From: Apus apus
Lineage: Eukaryota > Chordata > Aves > Apodiformes > Apodidae
Direction of reading: 5' to 3'
Assembly: GCF_020740795.1 (NCBI RefSeq)
Contig: NC_067287.1
Span: 10,121,501 to 10,185,500, forward strand
DNA: 64,000 nucleotides
Shown piece by piece: positions 49,701 through 59,650 of the stretch. Below the pieces are notes generated by a model. It saw only the letters and a list, made by a program, of their open reading frames with translations, was not told where the DNA came from and ran no database searches. Numbering within the stretch: position 1 is the stretch's first letter; each line of letters starts with the position of its first letter. The translations under genes were made by a program, and so were the position numbers.

Positions 49701-50220
49701 TCCCCTTCTTTCCTTCTTTAATAGTTCGATTAATTCACCGCATAAAGCGGGGCTGATAAAAGTTCTAAGCTGAAAACTTCACCACATCTGGATACTGTCG
49801 AAGCCAGATCGTTCAGCGCTGCACTTCAGTTGCTTTTAATCTCCCTCAATAAAATAAAAACTTCCAACAAGTAATGCTGACCTATATATATTTTTGCACT
49901 GTAAACACTGACATCTGCGAGCTGCTCCAAGCGAGCACGCAGCGCTTTCCACCAAGGCAATTGCTCGCCCTTCACCGTACGAGAAAGACACAGCTGATGC
50001 AGTCATAGCAGCCTATTCTACTAAATTCTCAGCTATTTCCAATCCTCCAGCTAATTGCTGTCAGGGGAGGACTCAAAGATTAGCAATTTTGCTGGAGGAA
50101 GGAAAAATAAACGACCTCTCGGAGTATGTTGCTTAGAGTTGCCTAAGCAGAAACGTTTTTCTACTCACAGAAGGAGAGCAGCAGTAAGGAAAGCAGACCC
50201 GGTCTTCTCCAGTAACCCAT
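19521..50220 (-). CDS. TGFBR2L: TGF-beta receptor type II-like serine/threonine kinase (paralogue of TGFBR2), complete
   Basis: Single-pass receptor kinase; type II receptors bind TGF-beta ligands and phosphorylate the type I receptor. Seven coding exons (50169-50220, 32262-32412, 28925-29127, 25194-25993, 24932-25073, 23588-23715, 19521-19733) join in frame to 562 residues; human TGFBR2 has 567. Signal peptide about 1-23; three-finger ectodomain 31-135 with 12 cysteines and sequons at N72, N97 and N132; membrane helix about 146-170; kinase from about 225. Kinase motifs: GKGQFAEV 235-242, K261, HRD 361-363, DFG 381-383, APE 410-412, [13 protein letters not shown] near 503-515. Cysteine spacing equals human TGFBR2 except for one residue missing between C42 and C47. 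Ectodomain, juxtamembrane and tail are too diverged for an orthologue, so I call it a paralogue; the symbol is only a descriptive label. It is tail to tail with OSBPL11. Confidence 0.95.
19734..24931 (-). other. Introns 6 and 5 of the TGFBR2-like gene
   Basis: Apart from exon 6 these 5 kb look non-coding. Open frames of up to 166 codons do not resemble known proteins. No tRNA, CR1 3' end or other repeat stands out. Confidence 0.6.
23588..23715 (-). CDS. TGFBR2L: TGFBR2-like exon 6: kinase C-lobe
   Basis: Encodes [20 protein letters not shown] to [14 protein letters not shown], equivalent to the VKDYEPPFGSKV...RGRPEIP segment of TGFBR2. Found by reading the minus strand between the flanking kinase exons. 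Acceptor CTTGCAG, donor GTAAAC; phases fit exactly. Confidence 0.94.
24932..25073 (-). CDS. TGFBR2L: TGFBR2-like exon 5: activation segment end, APE
   Basis: Encodes [18 protein letters not shown] to ASRCEVVG plus one base. The intron before it is only 120 bp. Donor GTAGGAG; the split glutamate is completed at 23715. Confidence 0.96.
25194..25993 (-). CDS. TGFBR2L: TGFBR2-like exon 4: membrane helix and most of the kinase
   Basis: An 800-bp exon for residues 136-402, the same span as the large exon 4 of TGFBR2. It holds the membrane helix, a basic stop-transfer ([10 protein letters not shown]), a diverged proline/glycine-rich juxtamembrane segment, the glycine loop, catalytic lysine, HRD and DFG. 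It ends DDFANCGQ at a GC-AG donor (CAG|GCAAGT). A 319-codon plus-strand frame across it is only its GC-rich shadow. Confidence 0.97.
28925..29127 (-). CDS. TGFBR2L: TGFBR2-like exon 3: ectodomain second half
   Basis: Encodes [16 protein letters not shown] to [12 protein letters not shown] and ends in a split glycine. It carries the last five cysteines, including the C-x-C and final ECND typical of the family. Strikingly GC-rich compared with its introns. Donor GTGAGT. Confidence 0.95.
30497..30960 (-). mobile_element. CR1 LINE 3' fragment, about 460 bp
   Basis: Starts AATCATAGAATGGTTTAGG and TTGGAAGGAACCTTAAAGAT. It is the longest CR1 copy in the window. The minus strand encodes a broken CR1 ORF2 end ([20 protein letters not shown]). 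It lies in intron 2 of the receptor gene. Confidence 0.9.
32262..32412 (-). CDS. TGFBR2L: TGFBR2-like exon 2: ectodomain first half
   Basis: Encodes [18 protein letters not shown] to YEICVAI, with a split tryptophan (TG|G) at the end. It covers the first seven framework cysteines and finger 1, the main ligand-binding edge of TGFBR2. Acceptor CTGCCCCACAG, donor GTAAGT. Confidence 0.93.
35245..35275 (+). repeat. Poly(A) tract
   Basis: Two A runs separated by GG. No clear retroposed body was recognised before it. Confidence 0.85.
36853..36873. repeat. Perfect inverted repeat, 8-bp arms
   Basis: TCTCATAA and TTATGAGA flank the 5-base loop AATTA, inside an AT-rich stretch that also carries an octamer-like ATGCAAT. 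It may be a dimeric factor site or chance. Confidence 0.5.
38692..38714 (+). repeat. GC/CA dinucleotide repeat
   Basis: GCGGGCGCGC runs into about seven CA units. It is an alternating purine-pyrimidine tract with the form of a small microsatellite. Confidence 0.85.
50169..50220 (-). CDS. TGFBR2L: TGFBR2-like exon 1: start and signal peptide
   Basis: On the minus strand ATG at 50220 opens [17 protein letters not shown], then one base of a split codon and donor GTGAGTAG. The basic start plus leucine-rich core is a classic signal peptide, and phase 1 matches the next exon 17.8 kb away, which supports the join. The exon itself is too short for homology, so the assignment rests on phase, donor and signal character. 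Confidence 0.8.
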
Positions 50221-50475
50221 TTTCTGGATCCCACCAATGACCAGAAGCCCAGCTTCACAGCGTTGACCAGTTCATCTCCCTTCAGTGCAGCCAGTCTCCT
50301 GTGTTTCTGCTGTCAAGCCCGGAGCCCCGAGCTTGCGAGGCTCCCGGCCAGGCTTGCCAGGAAGGCGGATCCAGTGGCTAAAGCCCAGCTGTGTGTGGGG
50401 TCCGCCCAGGAACTGCAGTTTATGAGCAAACTAAGCCTGACTCTCCTCTCGGAATATATACAAATATGGGAGGGG
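50221..50475 (-). promoter_or_regulatory. Probable promoter and 5' UTR of the TGFBR2-like gene
   Basis: Minus-strand sequence upstream of ATG. A TATA-like TATATA lies near 50455-50460, next to the A/T-rich CCCATATTTG. If used, initiation near 50,425-50,430 would give a 5' UTR of about 200 bases. The segment 50,310-50,410 is moderately GC-rich but is not a strong CpG island, unlike the SNX4 promoter. Confidence 0.35.
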
Positions 50476-53400
50476 GGGAGCCAAGGGAAGAAGCCTGGCT
50501 CCAAGAAAAAGAGTTTGATCTTTTTTCTTTTTTTTTCCCCTGATGACAACATGGAGCTGCTGCTGGCTCCATACGGCCCAAGGATCTTTGGAGGGGACCT
50601 AACGTCTACTGCATGCATCTAATCAAAAAGGCATGGGTACTCCTGTGTGCCTCTTTCTGCTGGAAAAAACTCAGAAGGTAATGCTTCAATATGCTGAGCT
50701 GCCATTAATTCACTAGTTTTTACCCCCCTTTTAAAAATTAACTCGATATTTTAAGTAAGCTTCAATGGGCTATATTTTTAATAGAGATAATTAGAAGTTT
50801 TAGGGCAGCTTTTTCAGAAAGACCACATCAATATGAGCTTAGCCTAAAGTAGGTGCTTTTGACCCGTTAAAGCAACAGGATTTAGACATATATGTTTTCC
50901 TGAATTTGGGCCTAAAATAATAACATAGAGCATTTAAATAGCTACTTTCTCCTGAAGATCTCAAACTGTTTTACAAAAACTTGTAAGAAATATTATCCCC
51001 ACTTATAAAAGGGAAACTGTGAAACATAGCAGAGATCTGGTTTGCCTTGGTTGTTAATGCAATCAATCAGCAGCAAAGGAAGGAATAAAATCCTCAGACT
51101 CTTGCCCTGTGATCTACCCCCACTCCTTTAGATTGCATCAAAATAAGGATCAATGTAATCGAGTGTGGCAGAAAAAGAGATTTTGTTAGTAAGGATTTTT
51201 GAAGCCAAAATGTCTGCCCTAAGGTGAAGTTACTTTTTTATATTTACTGGTAAATATATAGATTCATTTTTAATGCACACACAGCATTCTGATTGAGTGA
51301 ATCTCCAGCTTTTATTTGCCAATTTTACAACTCATCTTTTAGTTCATTAATCAGTATGTGGTGTATATGTGGTGTGTCCGTATGTACTTGTGTGCAGGTG
51401 TGATCATTACCCACGGGTGTTTTGCTCTGTTGGGCTTGAAGGTCCTTTAATTGTATGAATCTCCCTGATAAACTGCACCCATTTGTGCAAATTATTTATA
51501 TAAATTGTTCTGTTAGGGAGTGAAATAATGGTATCTCTTTCCCCTTCTTCTGTGTTTAAAAAGGAAAAAATGGAGATCTTAGATGAGGTACAGACACAGC
51601 TGAGGAACATAACATCTTTCCAATGCCATGGCTGCACAAGGATGCCTCAGCAGAGAGTTGCTTGGTCTCCTCTGACTTGCTTCAAGGTGTCCAGATGCAA
51701 GCCAGTTTAGCCTGAACTCCACAGAGGAATGGCCCTATGTCCCTGGGACAACAGAGCAGGAAGCTAGGTGGATGCCTGACCTGGGGAGCTGCTCTGGCTC
51801 ATAGCCCTGGGGGACATCAGCTCGAGTCTTCTGCAAAGTGCAAGCTTGTTCCCCCTGGCTTGTTTGCCTGGACATCAAACTGGGCATCTCTCTATGTGCT
51901 GCCTAGTATTACTGAGGAGGAGATGGGTTGGTCTGAGTAACAGCAGCTGAGGTATGTCCTTTGAGAGCTAAGGACGAGCAAATGTTTAGCAAACTTTCAT
52001 GAAGACATGATGTTCCAGTAAGCGCGCTGGAGCTGCTGTGTGCACAGTGGTTTCTCGGGGTGACCTGCCAACTCTGCTCTTTCTGATCCTTGAGCATTTC
52101 CAAATGCCCATGGATTGCTCAGACTGCGGATGGGATTTTCAGACGAGAGCCCTTCTGCATGTTACCAGACAACTGGATAAGGCTTGTGTTGAGAATGTTG
52201 CAGATTATTCATGATCCATGGGAGCCGTCTTTAAAACCAGGAAGAGTCCCCTGCTGCCTGTGCAACTCGGAGAGAAATCATGTCCCCAGCAGGAGCCCGG
52301 AGGGGCTTTAAACAGTGGTGGACATTGACAAAACACACTGTGTGATTTGGAAGTGGAAAGGAAGCCAGGGATGTTGGTTTTTTTAGTGGCAGAACCTGGG
52401 AAGGCAGCAGGAAGCCTGCACAATGTCCCTGCAGCCGGGGACCCTGAGCAGTGGAACCTGCATTTTCCAAAAACCCAGGCAATTCCAAACTTCTGGGCCA
52501 AACTGAGCCCTGTAAAATGCTTTGTCCTGTCTGTCAAATAATCTTAGGGAGAGATTTGGGGTCGGAGCTCACTGAAGTGAGAGGAAAGGGAGTAGCTCTC
52601 CCGTGCCATGACATCTTTACAAGGCAAGTTGGGTTTCTGTGGGAAGCTGTGCAAGGGAGCAATGTCTGTCCCACTCCTCCTAATCAGCTCTACTTCTTTC
52701 TAGACAGTGTTAGACCTGCTGCTTGGTAAAACGTGATGTCGTGGTGACATGGGTGAGGGTTTGCCTTCACAACCAGCTGCTGGGCTCTGCAGGCTGCTTT
52801 CTGCACAGAGGGAACCTGTCTCTTCAGCCCTTGCTGCACTGAAGAGTGTACAGAGCTAGATGTGCCCTCCCATAACCTGCATTTTCGGTTGCTGACTGCG
52901 CCTGTTGTGACAAACCTCATCTGCAACATAGGAAGCAGGCTGGGAGCTTGTTTCTTTCCTAATGCTACAGTGTAGTCACTGGGGGTTGAGCAAGGAGCCG
53001 CACAGCCTGTGCCCCAATGAGCTGGGCTTTTTTCTGACCAACAGCTGTGTTCTGGAGCCCCTTTCACAGACCTTACTCAAGGAAACAGTGCAAACTAAAA
53101 ATCCACAAAAGTTAGGGAAGAGTGAGTAAGAACTCTGGGATTTAACTGAAAGCATCTAAACGCACATTATAGAGCTTTGCTTCCATGAGAGAACACAGTG
53201 ACCTTTGGAGTAAGGCATTGGGGAGGAAGAAGAGATAAATTGTTATTTTTATTGTTGACTTGTTTATGCTTTTTGGTGTAAATTCCCCTGGTCCTTTATT
53301 AGTGGTCTGGACAACCTCATAACTCAAGACACACTGAAGGCTGGATTTAGGCTGAGGAACATAAGGTCTCTGCAGGGTGATTTTTAAGTTGTGTTGTGGG

Positions 53401-56400
53401 AGCAGTTTTCCCAAAGTTCTCGTTTAGGAGCTGGAAGATATTTACTAGAGAAGTAAAATAAAGCTTTGACCACCTGAAACAATATAGCATATATTTAAAT
53501 GAAGGTTTCAAACAGCCTGGGTTTCCACTGTGGGAGGCAAGGCTCTGCAATCAATCAGTTGATTTGAAGCTCCCAAGATGTGCACTGAACACCCTTGTGC
53601 AGGGTAACATCACCATGGGCATATACCAAACCCAGGTGAGTCAAAACTCTTGTTCTTCCCAGGGGGAAAGACCACCTTCATGTGACACTTGTGCCCTGAG
53701 ATAGGATGAGGGGCAATGGATTCAGACTCAAGCACAGGAAGTTCCACCTCAACATGAGAAAGAACTTTACTGTGAGGGTGACAGAGCCCTGGAACAGGCT
53801 GCCCAGAGAGGTTGTGAAGTCTCCTTCTCTGGAGACTTTCAAGACCTGTCTGGATGCCTTTCTGAATGATCTGCCCTAGTTTTTTTTTTTTGGTCCTGCT
53901 GTGGCAGGGGGGTTGGACTCAATGATCTTCAAAGGTCCCTTCCAACCTTTAATATTCTGTGATTCTGTGACAGAGGATGTGAAGGGAGAGAAAGAGAAGA
54001 AGGGAACCTAATAGCCATGGCTGGACAGTGCTGATGTAAGGGCCAAAGCTCCTGAGCTTCCCTAGACCTCCTCCATGCCTGCTAGAACCCAGAGATCATA
54101 GCAGATCATAGCAGGGGCATTGGGCTTAAAATGACTGACTACTGCATTTACTTCTACAATCAGATGATGTTCCCTTGGCCCTCTGAATTGCTTGCACGTT
54201 ATGTGACTAGATGAATATCTGTTGCATCTGCTTTGTCCTTTTTTAATCTTTTGATATCAGGTTCAGCATGCCACGCTCCTGCCTCTCAGCTAGTGCTTGT
54301 TTTGGTAGCCACACAGGAGAAATTAATTTTCAGAGTGGTGCTTGGAGTCTTTATTGGAGTCTTGCCATAGTCCAGAAACACTGTCCTGTCTTCTCTTAGA
54401 CTGTTAACAACAGGCTCCTAGAACAAAGCTGTGTCAAGATTAAGTGAAGGCCTAATTTGCCCATCTTCACCATTTACAATGTTACTGAGTTGGGGTTTGT
54501 TTCTATTAAATTGTCTCCCAAATCTTCCTGCTTTCTCCCTATGGAGTTTTGAGTTTTTCTCACTGCTCTCCTCGTGCTGCTTTTGAAGCCAGTTTCAGGA
54601 AACTTTAATTTGTGCTATTGATGTGCTTGTACAAATTCTTTCAAAACTGGGGATTAGTTTTGGCTTTCTTGGTTGTATTCATGGATCCAAGTCTTCTGTT
54701 GCTGAAATGAATGGAAACCACAGCTACCAATTTCAGTCAGAGTGGGACCGGGTCCTTTCTTTTCCACCCTGAAAGACACCCAGATCACTTTTCCCCTCTC
54801 CACTTATCTTTCCATGAGTTTTTCTTTGAATAATTAACAAAAATGTTGATTTTCCTCCTATTTAGTGGCCCCTTCACCAGCTGTTTAGATGACATGGGTC
54901 TATGAGGAGCCAGTTCTCATATGAGGAGAGGATTTCACCTTTACTCTTTTTTGCACCTACTTCTCCCCCTGCACTCTTCCGTGCTGAAGCAGCTACTCAC
55001 ACATTTTATTGACAGCTCCTTGACATTCATTCCTCCCTTGTGTTTTCTTAGGGGACCTAAGTAAGCACTGCTTTCTGCTCCATCCGTCGTACTAATGACA
55101 CCAGATGCAGACAGACGCCAGGGTCTTCAGTGAGGATCAGCCTTGGAAGACCAAAAGCACAAGCTGGCATCGCTTCAGCTGCCGGAGGCCTCCAGTTAGG
55201 AAGCACCTTCTAGGCTGAAGGAATTTGCCTGTAGAGGGAGGCATGAGCAGTTTGACAGCCTGGCTCGTGATTTTTGTGTTGTTGTTAGTGGTAACGAAAT
55301 TCTGATAGGATCCAGGGGCCTAAACCATGTATGGGGAATGTGCTTGTGAAAGGAAACTCCTGGTCATCCTGCTCTGGCTTGTACTGTGAGGCAATCTTAG
55401 GGCTGGCACACACTGGGATTGTTTTCTGCAGCAGCTAAGCTGGAAGGTTTGATGAGTGGCCAGTCCCCAGGAATGGGCTAGAGGCACCCTAGAAACCCTG
55501 AAATATGTGTGGTGTGGATAGTGGGTCCTCAGCTCCAGCTGTGTTACTCCATGAATCTATTTGTACTGTACCTCACTGCTGGTGAGCACCTGCACAGCTG
55601 GGCACTGCACACCTCTTGTCAGCAGGAATGTTGGCTGGTTAACTCTTTCTTCCTGAGGTTATTCAAAGGCCACAGGTTTTGGGGATAGATGCAAAGCACA
55701 GCCACTGCTTTAGGTTTTTCATCTTAAGTTCTCAGTAGCAAAGGGATTGTTGTTGCTGGTAATTGTATTATCATGTAACTCTACTTACTTCTCAGAACTT
55801 GAAGGATAAAGAACTCTGAGCAAAGTTACTGAAAATTAATGTTGTGACAAGCTGGAAATAATCCATGTTGTTCCCCACAAGTATGCCACATATTTTTTTT
55901 GTTTAAGGTGTATTATCTGAAAAAACAAGAGGCCATCAAAAGAACCAAGCAGGAAAGGTAACACACACAACCCTACAAAAAGCACCAGAGAGCTATTGGC
56001 AAGACATATACCTTGCTTAGATTTCTTCAGTAAATAAAAATAGTTAATCCAGGTTAAGAGTAGGATTAGAAATAACGGATTTACAGCCTAGAAAAAGACG
56101 GAGTACTTGTTTGTGAGAGACTGTGCTAGGAGTCAGGAACAGCTGAGAGGAGGGCAGTGAGGAACTCTGCTGCTTCTGCATGTGGTGTCATGGCTGAGGG
56201 GAAGCATTCTAGACTTTGCAAAAGGGGCATCTGTGTTGGGTGAACATGGGGTATCTCTTTCTCTCCTGTAAGACACGTAACTCTCTGATAAGGAAGTTAA
56301 TAGTGTTTTGATGGGAAAAAGGTTGTTTTTGAGAAAATCTAGCTCTCTGATGACAGCTTCAGAGTCAGAAGGGACTTGTAGGTAGGAAGATCATTTGAGC

Positions 56401-56970
56401 TTGCCTTCTCGTGGTTGAAGAACAAGGCATGTGCTGCCTAGTGAAGATGCTGAAGAGCAGGAGGGTGTTCTGGTTAGAGTCTGAAGGAAATCAAACTCAC
56501 ATCCTGACAAGGCAGCAGGGGGAAGTTCAAAGTGAGCCTGACTGCACTAGTGACTGTGCTAGCTAGGAGGGAAACACCAAAGCTTATTTTGAGCAAAGCA
56601 GCACAAGTCCTGGAAGTGCTCCTGAAAGCAGCACCATGCTGGGACTGTTGTTCTATGAGGAAATACTGTTAGACCACTTTGCAGGCTGAGGTGGGGAAAT
56701 GAGGCTCAGGAAGAGCACTTTGTTGGAGACTTCAGTGCTTATTGAAGACATCTTCATTGCACCCTAGTTTGTCAGGACATCTTACACTCTCCTCTAAAGT
56801 TCCTCAGGCTAAGATGTGTGTGAGGGTTACCTGGGCTGTTGGTCACCTTGATTTGGGTACTTCTGTCATTATCCTCTTCCTACATACTTGGTGTTTTAAC
56901 TCTTCTCCTCATTTCATAGTAGTATTAAGAAAATTCAAAGCTGAAAATAGGTTTTGAAATGACTGAATGT
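50476..56970. other. Intergenic DNA, no supported gene
   Basis: No exon set or known domain was found on either strand. It holds one CR1 fragment (53.7-53.97 kb). Frames up to 125 codons (for example 52,690-53,067 minus) are unlike known proteins. Confidence 0.6.
53697..53972 (+). mobile_element. CR1 LINE 3' fragment, plus orientation
   Basis: Reads ATAGGATGAGGGGCAATGGA, then CTGGAACAGGCTGCCCAGAG, and ends GGTCCCTTCCAACC with ATTCTGTGATTCTGTGA, the tandem 8-bp-like 3' end of CR1. A T run interrupts it at about 53,880-53,891. Confidence 0.9.
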
Positions 56971-56974
56971 TAGA

Positions 56975-57421
56975 CTTGCAAAAATTAATGTACTTTATTG
57001 TTCATGCTATTTCCATAATAAAAATATTTAATACAAATTATGATCGTCTGCATGAGCTTCACGTAAATGTTTCCATTATAACACTGATATGGATCAGAAA
57101 ACTTTCAGTATGCACATCCTGCAAATGCAAGTGTAATTGATACAAGGTATGTATCTTAATGTACATCTTGAGTAAACATAAGAAAACCATACCCTAATGG
57201 AAAACAGACTTTGTCTTACAATGTGCAATCTTGCTTTGACATCTAAACCGGACTTCAGGTTTAGAAAACAAATCTTAAATCAGTCCCATTCAGAGGACAA
57301 ATCAGAGTTCACATAGTTGTCAAAAACTTTTGTTCTTTTGTGGAAGAGCTTGAGAAACTCCATCCAGCTACAGTGGTGGCAGGGTGGGAAAGGAGGGATT
57401 TGAGGTATCAGTTCAAACAAT
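56975..57421 (-). other. Candidate terminal exon of an unknown minus-strand transcript
   Basis: On the minus strand, the pyrimidine-rich acceptor CAACTTTTTCCTCAG ends at 57422. A 46-codon open frame to TGA at 57280-57282 follows, with the segments LFELIPQIPPFPP and KVFDNYVNSDLSSEWD. After it come about 280 bases of UTR-like AT-rich sequence and AATAAA at 56994-56999. I do not recognise the peptide. The I-P-x-I-P spacing after the acceptor faintly recalls a cytokine-receptor Box 1, too weak for a call. No upstream exon was identified, so it may be a non-coding transcript or chance. Confidence 0.3.
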
Positions 57422-57789
57422 CTGAGGAAAAAGTTGAATAAATATTTGAGACAACAGAATAGAAACCAGACGCCAAATATTAATTCTCGGGGTCTTCAAA
57501 GGGAATTTTGAGATTAATTTTAATTGCTGTTGAAAGAAAAAGATTAATTTTCGGATGAAAAATGTATGCAAATTCAACTCTGGTCAACACACACACAAAA
57601 ATCATTTCCTACTCAAAGCAAAGAAAAGCAAAGCAACGAAACTCATAATATCGACTTTTTAATCCCCTTAGCTGGCCTTTTACCTGGGTTTGAAAAGGAC
57701 AGTAAAAGAATAAAAGCCACTTGAGAATAATTAAAAAAAAATAGTGCCTAAATCAAAGGACATGAATCTACTGCAAAAATGGGGAATCT

Positions 57790-58122
57790 GAAGGGCATGA
57801 TGTGAACCACAGGGCTCCTCCTGAATGGCTAGAGGGTGACTTTTTACAGGATCGTAGTGAGAGGACAGGGGATAATGGATCAAACCTGGAAGAAAGGAGA
57901 TTTAAGTTAGACATTAGGAGGAAATTCTTTAGTGTGAGGGTGGTGAGACACTGGAACAGGTTGCCCAGAGAAGCTGTGGCTGCCCCGTTCCTGGAAGTGT
58001 TCAAGGCCAGGTTGGATGGGGCTTGGAGCAACCTGGTCTGGTGGGAGGTGTCCCTGCCCATGCAGGGGGGTTGAACTAGATGATCTCTAAGGTCCCTTCC
58101 AACCCAAACCATTCTATGATAT
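57790..58122 (+). mobile_element. CR1 LINE 3' fragment, plus orientation
   Basis: Encodes a CR1 ORF2 end (FKLDIRRKFFSVRVVRHWNR) and ends GGTCCCTTCCAACCCAAACC ATTCTATGAT. It is well preserved and so probably young. It lies about 0.75 kb before the SNX4 CpG island. Confidence 0.93.
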
Positions 58123-58859
58123 GAATGTCCAAAATCATGTTTGGAGTATGAGGAATAAATACGGAGAACCTCTCCATCCAGTTTGCTGGGACAACATGGA
58201 GTGCGTGGGCACCGTGGGGTTGTGAGGGAATAAACCCAAAGGCTGCAATAATGAAGGCGTGTATATATATAGATAGATGTAGGAACTGCAGGTCAGACTT
58301 GCTGAGCATCTCTCCAAAAACACAGAATAGGAGCCACAGAAACGCACAGCAAGGTTTGTTCCTGCTCCATGAGAAGAGAGGAGGCAGCTGGACCTGTTAC
58401 GAAATAGATGACAGAGGCTTCCCCAGAGCTGAACTTGGGGGATTTTAACTGCTCCGGTATCTCCTGAGGAGGTGCGGTGGGACAGGACCCGCGTCGGTGC
58501 CAGCCGGCAGAGGCGGTGGGCAGCAGCACGTCCTGCTGGGTGTGACACCACGGCAGGGAGGGAGCCGGTGGAGAAGGCAGGGCGAGTGGAAGCCCACACG
58601 GCACAACCGAGTCCTTTGGTGCTTGTAAAGGAGCGAGAACGGGGAAATAAGGGGCGAGCGGGCTTTAACAAAAATAACCCGAGCTGCCTCATGGTAACAA
58701 ACATCCTGTGGGAAAGCGAATAGCTGCTGAAAGTCTGTAAAGCAAAACGACAAGTTGTCCCGTTACAGGTGGAAGATAAGGCACGGCACGGGTGCATCAG
58801 GGGCTCCTCAGTGACCTGAGAACGCAGGGAGGAAAACCAACGGAGACACATCTCAGGAA

Positions 58860-59650
58860 CAAACCTTCACGGCTGTGGGAGCGGGGACGGGAGCGGCAGG
58901 GAGGGCGGGAGGTCTGTCCCTCTGCCGGGCGGGAGCCTCGGGCCGCCGGGCTGGAACCGCGCCCGGTGTCTTCAGCCCCGCGGCGGGCAGGGGCTGCCCC
59001 CGGCGGGCACCCCCGGGGCAGGGCTCCGGCAGCCGGGAAGGGGCTGGGGACAAGCCCAGGGATGAGCCCAGCCTGGGCGGGGGGCAGCGCGGGGCCCGGG
59101 CGGGCGGACACACACAAACCCACCCCCACACCCCCCACCCCCGCCCCGCCGCTCCCCAGGACCTGCGATGAGTTTGGCTGCCGGGGCCGGCCTCAGCGCC
59201 TGCGCGGAGGGAGGCGGCCGAGCCGCTGGTGCCCATGGAGAGCTCCGAGCCCGAGCCGAGCGGGAGCCGCTCGGAGGACGACGGCGCCGCGCCCCGCAGC
59301 GCCTTCCCGCCTCCGGAGCAGCCCGTAGCCGCGGCGGCCACGGTGAGGGGCCGGGGGGGAGCGGCGGGGCGGGGCGGGCACCCTCCCGCGGGCCGCCGGC
59401 CTCGGCACGGCCTAGCCCGGCAGCGCCGAGCAGCGGGCTTTCCTGAGCGCGCTGCCCGGCCGGCGCCGCGTCGGCCCGGGGCGGGCGGGGAGGGGTGCGG
59501 AGCTCCGGCGGCGCGGGGAGGCCGGGCCCGGCGGTGGCGGGAAGGGGCTACAGGTGGGACGAGGCTTCCCCCTGCCTGCCCGCGGCCCAGCCCCTGGCTG
59601 AGCTGTGCAGCCCGGCCTGCCGAGCGCTGGCGTTCTCCTCCCCTCAGTAC
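58860..59650 (+). promoter_or_regulatory. CpG island promoter of SNX4
   Basis: Dense CpG over about 800 bp, unlike anything else in the window, centred on the first SNX4 exon. C-rich GC-box-like runs lie at about 59,120-59,155, and TGCGC-type sites (GCCTGCGCGG near 59,197) lie just before the start codon. No TATA box is seen, as usual for a housekeeping promoter. Confidence 0.85.
59235..59342 (+). CDS. SNX4: SNX4 exon 1
   Basis: Starts MESSEPEPSGSRSEDDGAAP and ends with an alanine run and Thr at donor GTGAGG (59343). Phase 0 agrees with exon 2. No upstream in-frame ATG exists; a longer frame reading on past 59342 is intronic. Confidence 0.8.

Larger units (their letters stand above)
32413..50168 (-). 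other. Large intron 1 of the TGFBR2-like gene
   Basis: About 17.8 kb without a supported exon. Frames of 140-157 codons near 33.6, 38.9, 42.6, 44.5 and 45.0 kb show no known domain and no exon-like set of neighbours. It holds an A-rich tract at 35245-35275, a short CA repeat at 38.7 kb, a T run at 38.87 kb, and AT-rich blocks with many homeodomain-like TAAT sites that could be enhancers. Confidence 0.6.

Noticed and set aside
57640-57790. Possible hydrophobic exon (WLLFFYC) upstream of the orphan terminal exon
   Set aside because: Too short, stops directly upstream, and no convincing acceptor in frame.
58135-58851. 238-codon minus-strand open frame upstream of SNX4
   Set aside because: It runs from GC-rich promoter DNA to the edge of a CR1 copy, has odd composition and no recognisable domain. 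It could at most be part of a divergent non-coding transcript.
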